Below are positions 34,150-43,440 of a DNA stretch of 64,000 bases, one piece after another (position 1 is the stretch's first letter; the number at the start of each line of letters is the position of its first letter). The notes below the pieces were generated by a model. It made no database searches, was not told where the DNA came from, and saw only the letters and a list, made by a program, of their open reading frames with translations. Source of the stretch: DAIDKA01 sp035503515 (lineage in GTDB: Bacteria > Pseudomonadota > Gammaproteobacteria > Steroidobacterales > Steroidobacteraceae); assembly GCA_035503515.1 (NCBI GenBank), contig DATJTJ010000129.1, positions 1-64,000 of the forward strand, in the 5' to 3' direction. The translations under genes were made by a program, and so were the position numbers.

Positions 34150-35690
34150 CGGGGCACTTTCCCCGAGCGCAGCAGTTCGAGCGTGTAGCGCACCCCGAAT
34201 CCGGTGATGTCGGTATTGACGTGGGCCAGTCCCCCGCTGCGGACCGCGGCGGAAAGGTCCATGTGGATCCAGGCGCAGTCCTCGGGCACGAACCGCGACA
34301 GGAAGCGTGCGGCAAGGATGTGATCGGCCTTGCTGTCGGACGTGCATTGCATGACGTCGGCGACCCGGCTCTCCAGCTCGCCGTCGTAATCCGCGTCCAG
34401 CGGGAAGTTCCAGACGCGCTCGCCGCTGTGGATGCCGGCGGCCAGTGCGGTCGCGGCGAGCGCCGGCGGGCGCACGAAGATACCGCTCATGCGTTCTCCG
34501 AGCGCGGTGACGCAGGCGCCGGTGAGGGTCGCGAAGTCGACGATCAGTCCCGGCCGCGTCCGACCAGCCAGCGCCAGGGTATCGGCGAGCACCATGCGCC
34601 CCTCGGCATCGGTGTGGATCACCTGGATGCTCACCCCGTTGCTCGCCGTCACCACATCCTGGGGCACGAACGCCGTCGGACCCGTGCGGTTTTCGGAGAT
34701 GGCGAGCCAGGCGTCCACGGCCAGCGGCGAACGCAGGTCGGCCAGCGCGCACAGCGTCGCGACCGCCACGGCGCTGCCGTTCATGTCGGTGTGCATGTCC
34801 AGCATGCCGCGATGGGTCTTGAGGTTGGTACCGCCGGTATCAAACAGGATGCCCTTGCCGACCAGGGCCACGTCCACGCCCGCACGCCGCTGCCGCGCCG
34901 GACGGTAGCTCAGGTGCGCGATGCCGGCGGTGCGCCGGGCATTGCCCTGTGAGACCGCGACGAAGGCGCCGGCACCCCGCCGCTTCAGGGCGCCTTCAGA
35001 AATCCAGCGGAACTTGAGTCCGTGGTGGCGGGCGAGCCGCCGCAGGACGCGCTGATAGGCGCCGGCATCGAGCTTGTTGGGTGGCAGTGCCGTGAGCCAG
35101 CGGGCGAGGCCATTGGCCTGCGCGGCCGCCTGGATGCGCTTCAGGTCCAGGGACCCGCCGAGCACGCCGACCTGTTGCAGCCGCGCCGCATGCCTGCGCG
35201 AACTGCGGAAACTGGGCATTTCAAATGCGCAGGCAAGGGTGGCGCTGAGCAGCGCCTCGAGGGCGCCGTCCTGGGATCCTTGCGGGGACGAGGGTGCCGC
35301 GAGCACCACGGACTCGGGTGTGCAGCTGCCCAGGTCGCGGGCCATCCTGCCGGCCAGCGACAGGGTCTCGAAGGCGCTTGCATTGCGCGGCATGACGCCC
35401 AATATCAGTCGGGTCTGCCGGGCGTTTGCGAGATTGCCGGTGCGGATGGCGCCTGCCGCCGCGGCCGCCGTCCGGCCGCCCGCGGAGCGGGACGACCTGG
35501 TCCGCCCGGCCAGCATCCGGGCCCAGATCTGCGCGTGCGGCAGTGTCGCGAACAGCTCCGGCGAGGCATCGACGGGAGTAATGGCTAGTATGGCATCGAC
35601 CGAGTCCGCAAACCGGGCCGAGAGCCGGCCCAGACGCTCGATCCGCGGGGATCTGCCGGGCGGCAGCAGCGTTGTTGCAGGAGGTGTCAT
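34146..35690 (-). CDS. M17 family leucyl aminopeptidase
   Basis: A 514-residue protein of the PepA family of two-metal aminopeptidases. The C-terminal catalytic half has VGKGILFDTGGTNLK, MHTDMNGSA and HTDAEGRMVLAD, which keep the metal-binding Lys, Asp and Glu and the catalytic Arg, but differ from the common NTDAEGR and YDMGGAA forms. The N-terminal half is divergent and Arg/Ala-rich. It probably represents a distinct subgroup, so substrate preference may differ from PepA. It heads the operon with pyrC and rnt and is divergent from aceE. Confidence 0.87.
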   Translation of the reverse strand: MTPPATTLLPPGRSPRIERLGRLSARFADSVDAILAITPVDASPELFATLPHAQIWARMLAGRTRSSRSAGGRTAAAAAGAIRTGNLANARQTRLILGVMPRNASAFETLSLAGRMARDLGSCTPESVVLAAPSSPQGSQDGALEALLSATLACAFEMPSFRSSRRHAARLQQVGVLGGSLDLKRIQAAAQANGLARWLTALPPNKLDAGAYQRVLRRLARHHGLKFRWISEGALKRRGAGAFVAVSQGNARRTAGIAHLSYRPARQRRAGVDVALVGKGILFDTGGTNLKTHRGMLDMHTDMNGSAVAVATLCALADLRSPLAVDAWLAISENRTGPTAFVPQDVVTASNGVSIQVIHTDAEGRMVLADTLALAGRTRPGLIVDFATLTGACVTALGERMSGIFVRPPALAATALAAGIHSGERVWNFPLDADYDGELESRVADVMQCTSDSKADHILAARFLSRFVPEDCAWIHMDLSAAVRSGGLAHVNTDITGFGVRYTLELLRSGKVPR

Positions 35691-35750
35691 GACCGGAATG
35701 CGCAGTTTGTGTGCGGCGTCCCGGAAAGAGCCCCGTTCCGCCTTGCTTGC

Positions 35751-35779
35751 TTGACCGTCGCCAGTGAAATCCGGATCAT
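35751..35779 (+). promoter_or_regulatory. Putative promoter of the aceE-aceF-lpdA operon
   Basis: TTGACC (35751-35756) and GATCAT (35774-35779) are 17 bases apart in the 207-base divergent gap. The leader would be about 110 bases. I see no clear PdhR-type operator in it. Confidence 0.45.
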
Positions 35780-35897
35780 TACGCGCCTTGATTCAACGCG
35801 AATTCACGCGCAGTCCAATTGCGCATCCTAGCACAGCATCCGTTCGCGCCCGTGCCTGCGGGGCCGCGGCATGCGGCGGAGTTTTCTGAGAACCGCC

Positions 35898-38567
35898 ATG
35901 ACGGAACTTCCCAAACTGCAAGATCTCGATCCCACGGAAACCCAGGAGTGGCTGGAGTCCATCGACTCGGTCCTCAAGACCCACGGGGCTGACCGTGCGC
36001 ACTTTCTGCTGGAACGCCTGATCGACCATACGCGCCGCTCCGGCGCCTATCTGCCGTTCAAGCCCAACACGGCTTACGTGAACACCCTGCCGGTGACCCG
36101 GGAGAAGGAGTACCCGGGTGACCGCGCGCTGGAGCGCCGCATCGAGGCGTACCTGCGCTGGAACTCGGTGGCGATGGTGCTCCGGGCCAACAAGGTCTCC
36201 TCGGAGTACGGCGGCCATCTTGCCAGCTACGCCTCCTCGGCGACGCTGTACGAAGTCGGTTTCAATCATTTCTGGCGCGCGGCCTCGGCCCAGCATCCCG
36301 GCGACATGGTGTTCATGCAGGGCCATTCCTCGCCCGGCATCTACGCGCGTGCCTTCCTCGAGGGGCGGTTGACCGAGGATCAGCTCAATCACTTCCGCAA
36401 GGAAGCCGAGGGTCCGGGACGCGGCCTGTCCTCCTACCCGCACCCCTGGCTGATGCCCGAGTTCTGGCAGTTCCCGACCGTCTCGATGGGTCTGGGCCCG
36501 ATGATGGCCATCTTCCAGGCACGCTTCGTGCGCTACATGGAGCACCGCGGGCTCGTCGCGCCCTCGGACCGCAAGGTGTGGTGCTTCCTGGGCGACGGTG
36601 AGACCGACGAACCGGAGTCGATGGGCGCGCTCACCATGCCGGTGCGCGAGAAGCTCGACAACCTCGTGTTCGTCATCAACTGCAACCTGCAGCGCCTCGA
36701 TGGCCCGGTGCGCGGCAACGGCAAGATCATCCAGGAGCTGGAAGCCGCCTACCTCGGCGCGGGCTGGAACGTGATCAAGGTGCTGTGGGGGTCACGCTGG
36801 GACCCGCTGCTGGCGCGCGATCAGAAAGGCCTGCTGCAGAAGGTCATGGACGAGACCGTCGACGGCGAGTACCAGAACTACAAGGCCAAGGGCGGTGCCT
36901 ATACCCGCGAGCACTTCTTCGGCAAGTTCCCGGAGACCCGCGAGATGGTCGCCAACATGAGCGACGAGGACATCTGGGCACTCAAGCGCGGCGGCCACGA
37001 TGCGCGCAAGGTGTACGCGGCCTACTACGCGGCCTGCGCCCACAAGGGCCAGCCGACCGTGATCCTCGCGAAAACCGTCAAGGGCTTCGGCCTCGGCAAG
37101 GCCGGCGAAGGCCAGATGGTCGCGCACCAGCAGAAGAAGGTCGACGTCGAGGCGCTGCGGGTATTCCGCGACCGCTTCGCGATGCCGGTCACCGACGAGG
37201 AACTGGCGCAGCTGCCGTACCTGAAACTGCCGGAAGGCTCGGAAGAAGCCAAATATCTGCACGCCCGGCGCAAGGCGCTCGGCGGCTACCTGCCGGAGCG
37301 CAAGATCACCGCGCCGGCGCTCGAGGTGCCGCCGCTGTCCGCCTTCGACGCCATGCTCGAGGGCACCGGGGAGCGCGAGATCTCCACCACCATGGCCTTC
37401 GTGCGCATCCTGACCGTGCTGCTGAAGGACAAGAACATCGGCAAGAACATCGTGCCGATCGTTCCGGACGAGGCACGCACCTTCGGCATGGAAGGCCTGT
37501 TCCGCCAGATCGGCATCTACTCCTCGGTGGGCCAGCTGTACACGCCGCAGGACGCCGAGACGCTGATGTCCTACCGCGAGGACAAGAAGGGCCAGATGCT
37601 CGAGGAGGGCATCAACGAGGCCGGCGCGACCTGTTCATGGATCGCGGCGGGCACCGCCTATGCCAACCATGGCATCAACATGGTGCCGTTCTACATCTAC
37701 TACTCGATGTTCGGTTTCCAGCGGGTCGGTGATTTCCTGTGGGCCGCCGGCGACATCCAGGCCCGCGGCTTCCTGGTCGGTGCCACGGCCGGCCGCACGA
37801 CGCTGGCGGGCGAAGGTCTGCAGCATCAGGACGGGCACAGCCTGCTCAACGCCAGCACCATCCCGAACTGCATCAGTTACGACCCGGCCTATGCCTACGA
37901 GCTCGCCGTCATCATCCATGACGGCATGCGCCGCATGTTCGTCGAGCAGCAGCGGGTGTTCTACTACATCACCGTGATGAACGAGAATTATGCGCAGCCC
38001 GCCCTGCCCAAGGGTGCCGAGGAAGGCATCCTCAAGGGCATGTACCGTCTGCAGAGCGGCGGTAAGGGCAAGGTGCGCGCGACGCTGTTCGGCTCGGGCA
38101 CCATCCTGCGCGAGTGCATCGCTGCGGCGCAGATCCTGGAGAAGGACTACGGGGTGCCGGCGGACATCTATTCGGTGACCAGCTTCGGCCAGCTGCGGCG
38201 GGAGGCCCTGGAGTGCGAGCGCTTCAACCTGCTCAATCCGAAGCAGGAAGCGAAGCAGTCCTACGTGGCCACCTGCCTCAGGGATGTCGAGGGGCCGATC
38301 GTTGCGGCCACCGACTACATGCGCACGGTGCCCGATCAGATCCGCCAGTGGATCCCGAATCGCTACGTCACGCTCGGCACGGATGGCTACGGCCGCTCCG
38401 ACGGCCGCGCGGCCCTGCGGCGGCACTTCGAAGTGGATCGCAACTTCATCGTCGTCGCGACCCTCAAGGCCCTGGCCGATGAGGGCAAGATCGATCGCGC
38501 CACCGTGGTCAAGGCCGTCGCCGACCTCAAGATCGATCCTGCGAAGGCCGATCCGTTGAACTCCTGA
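35898..38567 (+). CDS. aceE: Pyruvate dehydrogenase E1, homodimeric type
   Basis: An 889-residue thiamine-diphosphate enzyme that decarboxylates pyruvate and reductively acetylates E2 lipoyl groups. The N-terminus DLDPTETQEWLESIDSVL (split: DPTETQEWLES) matches the E2-binding start of E. coli AceE. The ThDP motif begins at GDGETDEPES and ends with NCNLQRLDGPVRGNGKI-like residues (INCNLQRLDGP). Later blocks SEYGGHLASY, GHSSPGIYARAFLEGRL and AGRTTLAGEGLQHQDGHS are AceE signatures. ATG at 35898 is preferred over the in-frame ATG nine codons upstream by homology. Confidence 0.96.
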   Translation: MTELPKLQDLDPTETQEWLESIDSVLKTHGADRAHFLLERLIDHTRRSGAYLPFKPNTAYVNTLPVTREKEYPGDRALERRIEAYLRWNSVAMVLRANKVSSEYGGHLASYASSATLYEVGFNHFWRAASAQHPGDMVFMQGHSSPGIYARAFLEGRLTEDQLNHFRKEAEGPGRGLSSYPHPWLMPEFWQFPTVSMGLGPMMAIFQARFVRYMEHRGLVAPSDRKVWCFLGDGETDEPESMGALTMPVREKLDNLVFVINCNLQRLDGPVRGNGKIIQELEAAYLGAGWNVIKVLWGSRWDPLLARDQKGLLQKVMDETVDGEYQNYKAKGGAYTREHFFGKFPETREMVANMSDEDIWALKRGGHDARKVYAAYYAACAHKGQPTVILAKTVKGFGLGKAGEGQMVAHQQKKVDVEALRVFRDRFAMPVTDEELAQLPYLKLPEGSEEAKYLHARRKALGGYLPERKITAPALEVPPLSAFDAMLEGTGEREISTTMAFVRILTVLLKDKNIGKNIVPIVPDEARTFGMEGLFRQIGIYSSVGQLYTPQDAETLMSYREDKKGQMLEEGINEAGATCSWIAAGTAYANHGINMVPFYIYYSMFGFQRVGDFLWAAGDIQARGFLVGATAGRTTLAGEGLQHQDGHSLLNASTIPNCISYDPAYAYELAVIIHDGMRRMFVEQQRVFYYITVMNENYAQPALPKGAEEGILKGMYRLQSGGKGKVRATLFGSGTILRECIAAAQILEKDYGVPADIYSVTSFGQLRREALECERFNLLNPKQEAKQSYVATCLRDVEGPIVAATDYMRTVPDQIRQWIPNRYVTLGTDGYGRSDGRAALRRHFEVDRNFIVVATLKALADEGKIDRATVVKAVADLKIDPAKADPLNS

Positions 38568-38589
38568 TCAACCTATATCGAGAAACACA

Positions 38590-39966
38590 GTGACTCGCGT
38601 CATCGAAGTGCGAGTGCCCGACATGGGCAATTTCAGGGACGTGGCCGTCATCGACGTGCTCGTCAAGCCCGGCGACAGCATCGAGGTCGACGGCCCGCTG
38701 GTCACGCTGGAGACCGAGAAGGCCACCATGGACGTGCCGTCCACGGTCGCCGGCATCATCGACAAGATCGTGACCCGCAAGGGCGGGACCGTCTCGCCGG
38801 GCGACGTGGTGGCGACGGTGCGGGTCGAGGAGGGCGCCAAAGGCGCCGCAACGGCCGCCGCCGCCCCTGCGCCGCCCGCCACCAAAGCGGATGCTGCGCC
38901 TGCCCAGGAGACCCCGGCGCCGGCCGCCAAGCCTGCAGCCACCCCGGCGCCTACGCCGGCGCCCCCGCCGGCCGCCCCCGCCGGCACGGCGGTGCCCACC
39001 GGTTCGACACTGGCGCAGGTGAACGAAGGCGGCTTCTCCTCGGCGCACGCCAGTCCCTCGGTGCGACGCTTTGCGCGCGAACTCGGCGTGGACCTGTCGC
39101 GGGTCACCGGCACCGGTTTCAAGTCGCGCATCACCGAAGAGGACGTCAAGGGATTCGTCAAGAAGGCCCTGAGTGTCGGTACCGGCGCGGCGGGCGGCAA
39201 AGGCGGCGCCCAGGGCGGCCGCGGACTGCCCGCGGTGCCGGTGGTGGACTACGCGGCCTTCGGTGCCGTCGAATCCAAGCCCCTGACCCGCATCCAGAAG
39301 ATTTCCGGGGCGCGGCTGCACGCGAGCTGGGTCAACCTGCCGCATGTCACGCAGTTCGACGAGGCGGACATCACGGACCTCGAGGCGCTGCGCGGCAACC
39401 TCAAGGGCAGGGCCGCCGAACAGGGCATCAAGCTCACGCCGCTGGCATTCATCATCCGTGCCTGCGTCCGGGCGCTGCATCATTTCCCGATGTTCAATTC
39501 CTCCCTGGATGCGAGCGGCGAGAATCTGGTCCTCAAGAAGTACATCCACATGGGCTTTGCGGCGGACACGCCCAACGGACTGATGGTGCCGGTGGTACGC
39601 GATGCGGACCGCAAGGACATCTACGAGGTGGCCCGCGATCTGGGTGAGCTGTCGGAAAAGGCGCGCACCGGAACGCTGAACGTTGCGCAGATGCAGGGTG
39701 GCTCGTTCACGATCTCGAGTCTCGGCGGCATCGGCGGAACGGCCTTCACCCCGATCATCAACGCGCCCGAGGTGGCGATCCTGGGCGTGTCGCGCTCGGC
39801 GATGAAACCGGTCTTCAAGGACGGCGCGTTCGTGCCGCGGCTGATGCTGCCGCTGTCGCTGTCCTACGATCACCGCGTCATCGACGGCGCGCTCGCCGCC
39901 AAGTTCACAACTTATCTTGCGCATGTGCTCGCCGAGCCGCGCAGCCTGCTCGAGGCGGTGCCCTGA
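38590..39966 (+). CDS. aceF: Dihydrolipoamide acetyltransferase E2
   Basis: A 458-residue E2 core protein with one lipoyl domain (lipoyl Lys44 in ETEKATMDVPS). A long Ala/Pro linker (about 82-140) follows, then the peripheral subunit-binding domain SPSVRRFARELGVDLSRV (split: RRFARELGV), and a catalytic domain ending in SYDHRVIDG with His428. E. coli AceF has three lipoyl domains, so this is the short form seen in many other proteobacteria. GTG start at 38590; the stop shares a base with lpdA. Confidence 0.95.
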   Translation: MTRVIEVRVPDMGNFRDVAVIDVLVKPGDSIEVDGPLVTLETEKATMDVPSTVAGIIDKIVTRKGGTVSPGDVVATVRVEEGAKGAATAAAAPAPPATKADAAPAQETPAPAAKPAATPAPTPAPPPAAPAGTAVPTGSTLAQVNEGGFSSAHASPSVRRFARELGVDLSRVTGTGFKSRITEEDVKGFVKKALSVGTGAAGGKGGAQGGRGLPAVPVVDYAAFGAVESKPLTRIQKISGARLHASWVNLPHVTQFDEADITDLEALRGNLKGRAAEQGIKLTPLAFIIRACVRALHHFPMFNSSLDASGENLVLKKYIHMGFAADTPNGLMVPVVRDADRKDIYEVARDLGELSEKARTGTLNVAQMQGGSFTISSLGGIGGTAFTPIINAPEVAILGVSRSAMKPVFKDGAFVPRLMLPLSLSYDHRVIDGALAAKFTTYLAHVLAEPRSLLEAVP

Positions 39967-41774
39967 TGGCCACCATCGACCTGGTCGTGCCGGATATCGG
40001 CAATTTCGACGCCGTGCCGGTCGTGGACGTGATGGTCAAGGCAGGTGACAGCGTCGAAGTCGAGACGCCGCTGATCACCCTCGAGACCGACAAGGCGACG
40101 ATGGACGTCCCCTCCGCCGCCGCCGGCAAGCTCACGGAAGTGCTGGTCAAGAAGGGCGACAAGGTCAGCAAGGGCACCGTCATCGGCCGCGTACAGGCCG
40201 ACGGAACGAAGCCCGCGCCGGCTGCCAAAGCGGCGCCCGCCGCGGCCCCGGCCCCGGCCCCGGCCGCGGCTCCCAAGGCTGCCCCCGCCGCCGCGCCGCC
40301 GGCGGCTGCAGCACCTGCCGCTACGGCACCCGCGGCCACGGCGCCCGGCGCCGCGGAGGAGAAAGCCGACCGCAGTACCCAGGTGGTCGTACTCGGCTCC
40401 GGCCCCGGCGGCTATACGGCCGCATTCCGCGCCGCGGACCTGGGCGTAAAGGTCACGCTGATCGAGCGCTGGGATACCCTCGGGGGCGTGTGTCTGAATG
40501 TCGGCTGCATTCCTTCCAAGACGCTGCTGCACGCGGCGAAGGTCGTGGAGGATGCCGACGCCATGGCCGCGCACGGCATCACCTTCGGCAAGCCGACGTT
40601 CGATCTGGCGAAGCTGCGCGGCTTCAAGAGCTCAGTGGTCCGGAAGCTGACCGGTGGACTTGCGATGCTCGCCAAGCAGCGCAAGGTCGAGGTGGTGACC
40701 GGCACGGGGAAGTTCGTCAGCCCGCATGTCATCGAGGTCACGGGCGCGAAGGGATCGGAGCGGATCCGCTTCGAGCATTGCATCATCGCGGCGGGCTCCG
40801 AAGCCGTGAAACTGCCGGGCTGGCCCGAAGACCCGCGCATCATCGATTCCACCGGCGCCCTGGAACTGCCCGCCGTGGGCGGGCGCATGCTCGTCGTCGG
40901 CGGCGGCATCATCGGCCTGGAAATGGCCTGCGTCTACGATGCCCTGGGCAGCAAGGTCAGCGTGGTCGAACTGACGCCGCAGCTGATGCCGGGATGCGAT
41001 CCGGACCTGGTGAAGCCGTTGGAGAAGCGCATCCGCGGCCGCTACGAGCAGATCCTGCTCGGGACCCGGGTGACGGGTGTCGAGGCGACCAAGGCCGGCA
41101 TCAAGGTCACGTTCGCCGGTGACAAGGCCCCCGAACCGCAGCTCTACGACCAGGTACTGGTGGCCGTCGGCCGCTCACCCAACGGCAAGGTCATCGGGGC
41201 GGAGCATGCCGGCGTGAAGGTCAGCGACCGCGGCTTCATCCCCGTCGACAAGCAGCTGCGCACCAACGTGGCGCATATCTTTGCCATCGGTGATATCGCC
41301 GGCCCGCCGATGCTCGCGCACAAGGCGACCCACGAAGCCAAGGTGGCCGCCGAGGTCATCGCCGGGCACAAGGCGGCCTTCGACGCGCGCGTCATTCCCT
41401 CGGTGGCCTACACCGATCCGGAGGTGGCCTGGGTGGGGCTTACGGAGACCGACGCCAAGGCCCGCAACGTCGCGTTTGAAAAGTCCGCCTTCCCCTGGGC
41501 GGCCAGCGGCCGGGCGCTGTCACTCGGCCGGGATGACGGCTTCACCAAACTGCTGTTCGATCCGGTGACGCACCGCGTTCTCGGCGGCGGCATCGTCGGC
41601 TCCAATGCCGGCGACCTGATCAGCGAAGTGGCCGTGGCCATCGAAATGGGAGCCGACGCCACCGACATCAGCCTCACGGTGCACCCGCATCCGACGCTCT
41701 CGGAGACCGTGGCATTCGCCGCCGAGGCCTTCGACGGCACACTCACCGACCTCTACATGCCGAAGAAGAAGTAG
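39966..41774 (+). CDS. lpdA: Dihydrolipoamide dehydrogenase E3 with N-terminal lipoyl domain
   Basis: A 602-residue flavoprotein that reoxidises dihydrolipoyl groups with NAD. Residues 1-80 are a lipoyl domain (Lys43 in ETDKATMDVPS), joined by an Ala/Pro linker (about 82-130) to the FAD domain. The redox disulfide Cys176/Cys181 lies in GGVCLNVGCIPSK, the NAD motif is VVGGGIIGLEMA, and the His-Glu pair is in HPHPTLSE. The extra lipoyl domain parallels E3 of Neisseria, betaproteobacteria and Xanthomonas. It completes the aceE-aceF-lpdA operon and ends 4 bases from the convergent DUF1841 gene. Confidence 0.96.
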   Translation: MATIDLVVPDIGNFDAVPVVDVMVKAGDSVEVETPLITLETDKATMDVPSAAAGKLTEVLVKKGDKVSKGTVIGRVQADGTKPAPAAKAAPAAAPAPAPAAAPKAAPAAAPPAAAAPAATAPAATAPGAAEEKADRSTQVVVLGSGPGGYTAAFRAADLGVKVTLIERWDTLGGVCLNVGCIPSKTLLHAAKVVEDADAMAAHGITFGKPTFDLAKLRGFKSSVVRKLTGGLAMLAKQRKVEVVTGTGKFVSPHVIEVTGAKGSERIRFEHCIIAAGSEAVKLPGWPEDPRIIDSTGALELPAVGGRMLVVGGGIIGLEMACVYDALGSKVSVVELTPQLMPGCDPDLVKPLEKRIRGRYEQILLGTRVTGVEATKAGIKVTFAGDKAPEPQLYDQVLVAVGRSPNGKVIGAEHAGVKVSDRGFIPVDKQLRTNVAHIFAIGDIAGPPMLAHKATHEAKVAAEVIAGHKAAFDARVIPSVAYTDPEVAWVGLTETDAKARNVAFEKSAFPWAASGRALSLGRDDGFTKLLFDPVTHRVLGGGIVGSNAGDLISEVAVAIEMGADATDISLTVHPHPTLSETVAFAAEAFDGTLTDLYMPKKK

Positions 41775-41778
41775 TGCT

Positions 41779-42234
41779 TCAGGCGTGGCCGCCAAGCCGC
41801 GCCACCAGCGCTTCGACCTTGCGCAGATAGGTGAGCTCATCCGGCGCGCGGTTCGCGCGCTGGGCCTCCCAGAGCGTCTCGCCGAGGGGTTCGAGCAGCG
41901 CATGTTCGGCCTCATGGGCATCGCCGAAGTGCTCGCAGAGCCTGCGGTAGAGCGCGGCGAAGCCCGCCGGGCGGTTGGTGCTCAGCTGCTCGCGGATCGC
42001 CAGGTGCATGCCCATGTGCAGGAATGGATTCCCGCGTCCGCCTTCGGGTGTGAATTCGGCGCTGAGGACGTCCTCGCCGCCCTCGAGCCAGGCGATGTAC
42101 TCCGGATGTTCGGCGATCACGGCAGCCACCTGCTTTTCCAGTGGCTGCAGTGGCTGCTGCGCCTGGAACTTGCGCCACGACGAGAGGTACATCTGCCGCA
42201 GCTGTTCGCGGCTGTGGTCAGCGAAGATCGGCAC
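41779..42234 (-). CDS. DUF1841 family protein
   Basis: A 151-residue small helical protein. REQLRQMYLSSWRKFQA, VAAVIAEHPEYIAWLE and NPFLHMGMHLAIREQLSTNRPAG are the DUF1841 signatures. GTG at 42232-42234 is chosen because it gives MPIFADHSREQL, the usual family N-terminus; it overlaps the nth stop by 17 bases. No biochemical role is known for the family. It is last in metG-rnfB-nth-DUF1841, a linkage I recall from other proteobacteria. Confidence 0.85.
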   Translation of the reverse strand: MPIFADHSREQLRQMYLSSWRKFQAQQPLQPLEKQVAAVIAEHPEYIAWLEGGEDVLSAEFTPEGGRGNPFLHMGMHLAIREQLSTNRPAGFAALYRRLCEHFGDAHEAEHALLEPLGETLWEAQRANRAPDELTYLRKVEALVARLGGHA

Positions 42235-42901
42235 GGGTCTTGTCCGGAAAGTCGCACAGGTCGCGGATGATGCACCCGGGGCAGCGCGGAGTGCGGGCGA
42301 CGCACACGTAGCGTCCATGCAGCAGCAGCCAGTGATGGGCGTCGCGCCTGAACTGCGCCGGGGTGGTTCGCACCAGTTCGGCCTCGACGGCAAGCGGCGT
42401 GCGGCCGGGTGCCAGTCCGGTGCGGTTGGCCACCCGGAAGATGTGCGTGTCCACCGCGATGGTGGCTTCGCCGAAGGCGATGTTCAGCACGACGTTGGCG
42501 GTCTTGCGGCCGACGCCCGGAAGCGCCTCGAGCGCTTCGCGGTTCGCGGGCACCGCGCCGCCGTGCAGCTCCATCAGCTGCCGGCACAACCCGATCAGAT
42601 TGGCCGCCTTGGCATTGTAGAGGCCCACCGACTTGAGGTAGGGCTTCACGCCATTGATCCCCAGGGCCAGCAGTGCCTGCGGCGTATTCGCCACGGGAAA
42701 CAGGCGGGCGGTGGCAGCGTTGACGCTCCTGTCGGTGGTGTGCGCCGAGAGCATCACCGCCACCAGCAGCTCGAAGGGATTGCCGTACTTGAGCTCGGAC
42801 AGTGGTTCGGGGTTGGCGGCGCGCAGCCGCTCGAAGAGCTTGCGGCGTCGCGCCGCCGTGAATCCGCGGCGGGGACGCGCCGTGGTACGGGCGGATTTCA
42901 T
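42218..42901 (-). CDS. nth: Endonuclease III
   Basis: A 227-residue DNA glycosylase/AP lyase that removes oxidised pyrimidines. The helix-hairpin-helix LPGVGRKTANVVL carries the catalytic Lys, VDTHIFRVANR the catalytic Asp, and the C-terminal [4Fe-4S] motif reads C-x6-C-x2-C-x5-C (CVARTPRCPGCIIRDLC). An Arg-rich N-terminal tail of about 15 residues precedes the fold. Its start overlaps the rnfB stop (ATGA). Linkage of nth to Rnf genes is also seen in E. coli (rsxABCDGE-nth). Confidence 0.96.
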   Translation of the reverse strand: MKSARTTARPRRGFTAARRRKLFERLRAANPEPLSELKYGNPFELLVAVMLSAHTTDRSVNAATARLFPVANTPQALLALGINGVKPYLKSVGLYNAKAANLIGLCRQLMELHGGAVPANREALEALPGVGRKTANVVLNIAFGEATIAVDTHIFRVANRTGLAPGRTPLAVEAELVRTTPAQFRRDAHHWLLLHGRYVCVARTPRCPGCIIRDLCDFPDKTRADLR

Positions 42902-43440
42902 TGCGGGTCGCCCAGCGCGAGCTTCTTGCGGGCCGCGAGCAGCGCCGCGCGCTCGGCGGCGCGCCGCTGCACGCGCGCCTGATGGGCCTGGTAGCGCTCG
43001 CGGTTCTGGTGCGGGGCGGGCAGCGCCTGCGGCGCTGCGGGTTCGACCAAGCTGATGCAGTCGACCGGACACGGCGCGATACACAGCTCGCACCCGGTGC
43101 ACAGCGCGCTGACCACGGTGTGCAGGAAGCGCGGGGCGCCGATGATGGCATCGACCGGACACGGCGGCAGGCACTTGGCGCAGCCGATGCACCGGGACTC
43201 GTCGATCACTGCGACGCGTGCCGCGCTCTCCACGCCGTTGGCCGGATTGAGCGCCAGCACTTCGCGTCCGAGCAGTTCCGCCAGCGCCTCGATGGTGGCG
43301 ACGCCCCCCGGCGGACACTGGTTGATGGGTGCCCCTTCGCTGATCGCGGTCGCATACGGCAGGCAGCCGGCATAACCGCAGCGCGTGCACTGCGTCTGCG
43401 GCAGCAGCCCGTCGATGGCCTTGATGTCGACCGCGGACAT
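42898..43440 (-). CDS. rnfB: RnfB-like ferredoxin without membrane anchor
   Basis: A 180-residue Fe-S protein. An N-terminal 4Fe-4S domain (CTRCGYAGCLPYA...INQCPPGG) is followed by two ferredoxin motifs, CIGCAKCLPPCPVD and CTGCELCIAPCPVD. This matches E. coli RsxB except that the hydrophobic N-terminal anchor is missing, so it should be cytosolic. The C-terminus is a basic, Arg/Ala-rich helix. None of rnfA, C, D, G or E is nearby, so a role as a free electron carrier, perhaps to Fe-S proteins such as Nth, is inference. It overlaps metG and nth. Confidence 0.9.
   Translation of the reverse strand: MSAVDIKAIDGLLPQTQCTRCGYAGCLPYATAISEGAPINQCPPGGVATIEALAELLGREVLALNPANGVESAARVAVIDESRCIGCAKCLPPCPVDAIIGAPRFLHTVVSALCTGCELCIAPCPVDCISLVEPAAPQALPAPHQNRERYQAHQARVQRRAAERAALLAARKKLALGDPQ

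Noticed and set aside
38850..39000. Repetitive Ala/Pro-coding DNA in aceF
   Set aside because: Same explanation: linker between lipoyl and subunit-binding domains.
40200..40360. Repetitive Ala/Pro-coding DNA in lpdA, considered as a tandem repeat or CRISPR-like array
   Set aside because: Repeats are irregular codon-level runs coding for a flexible interdomain linker; no spacers of constant length.
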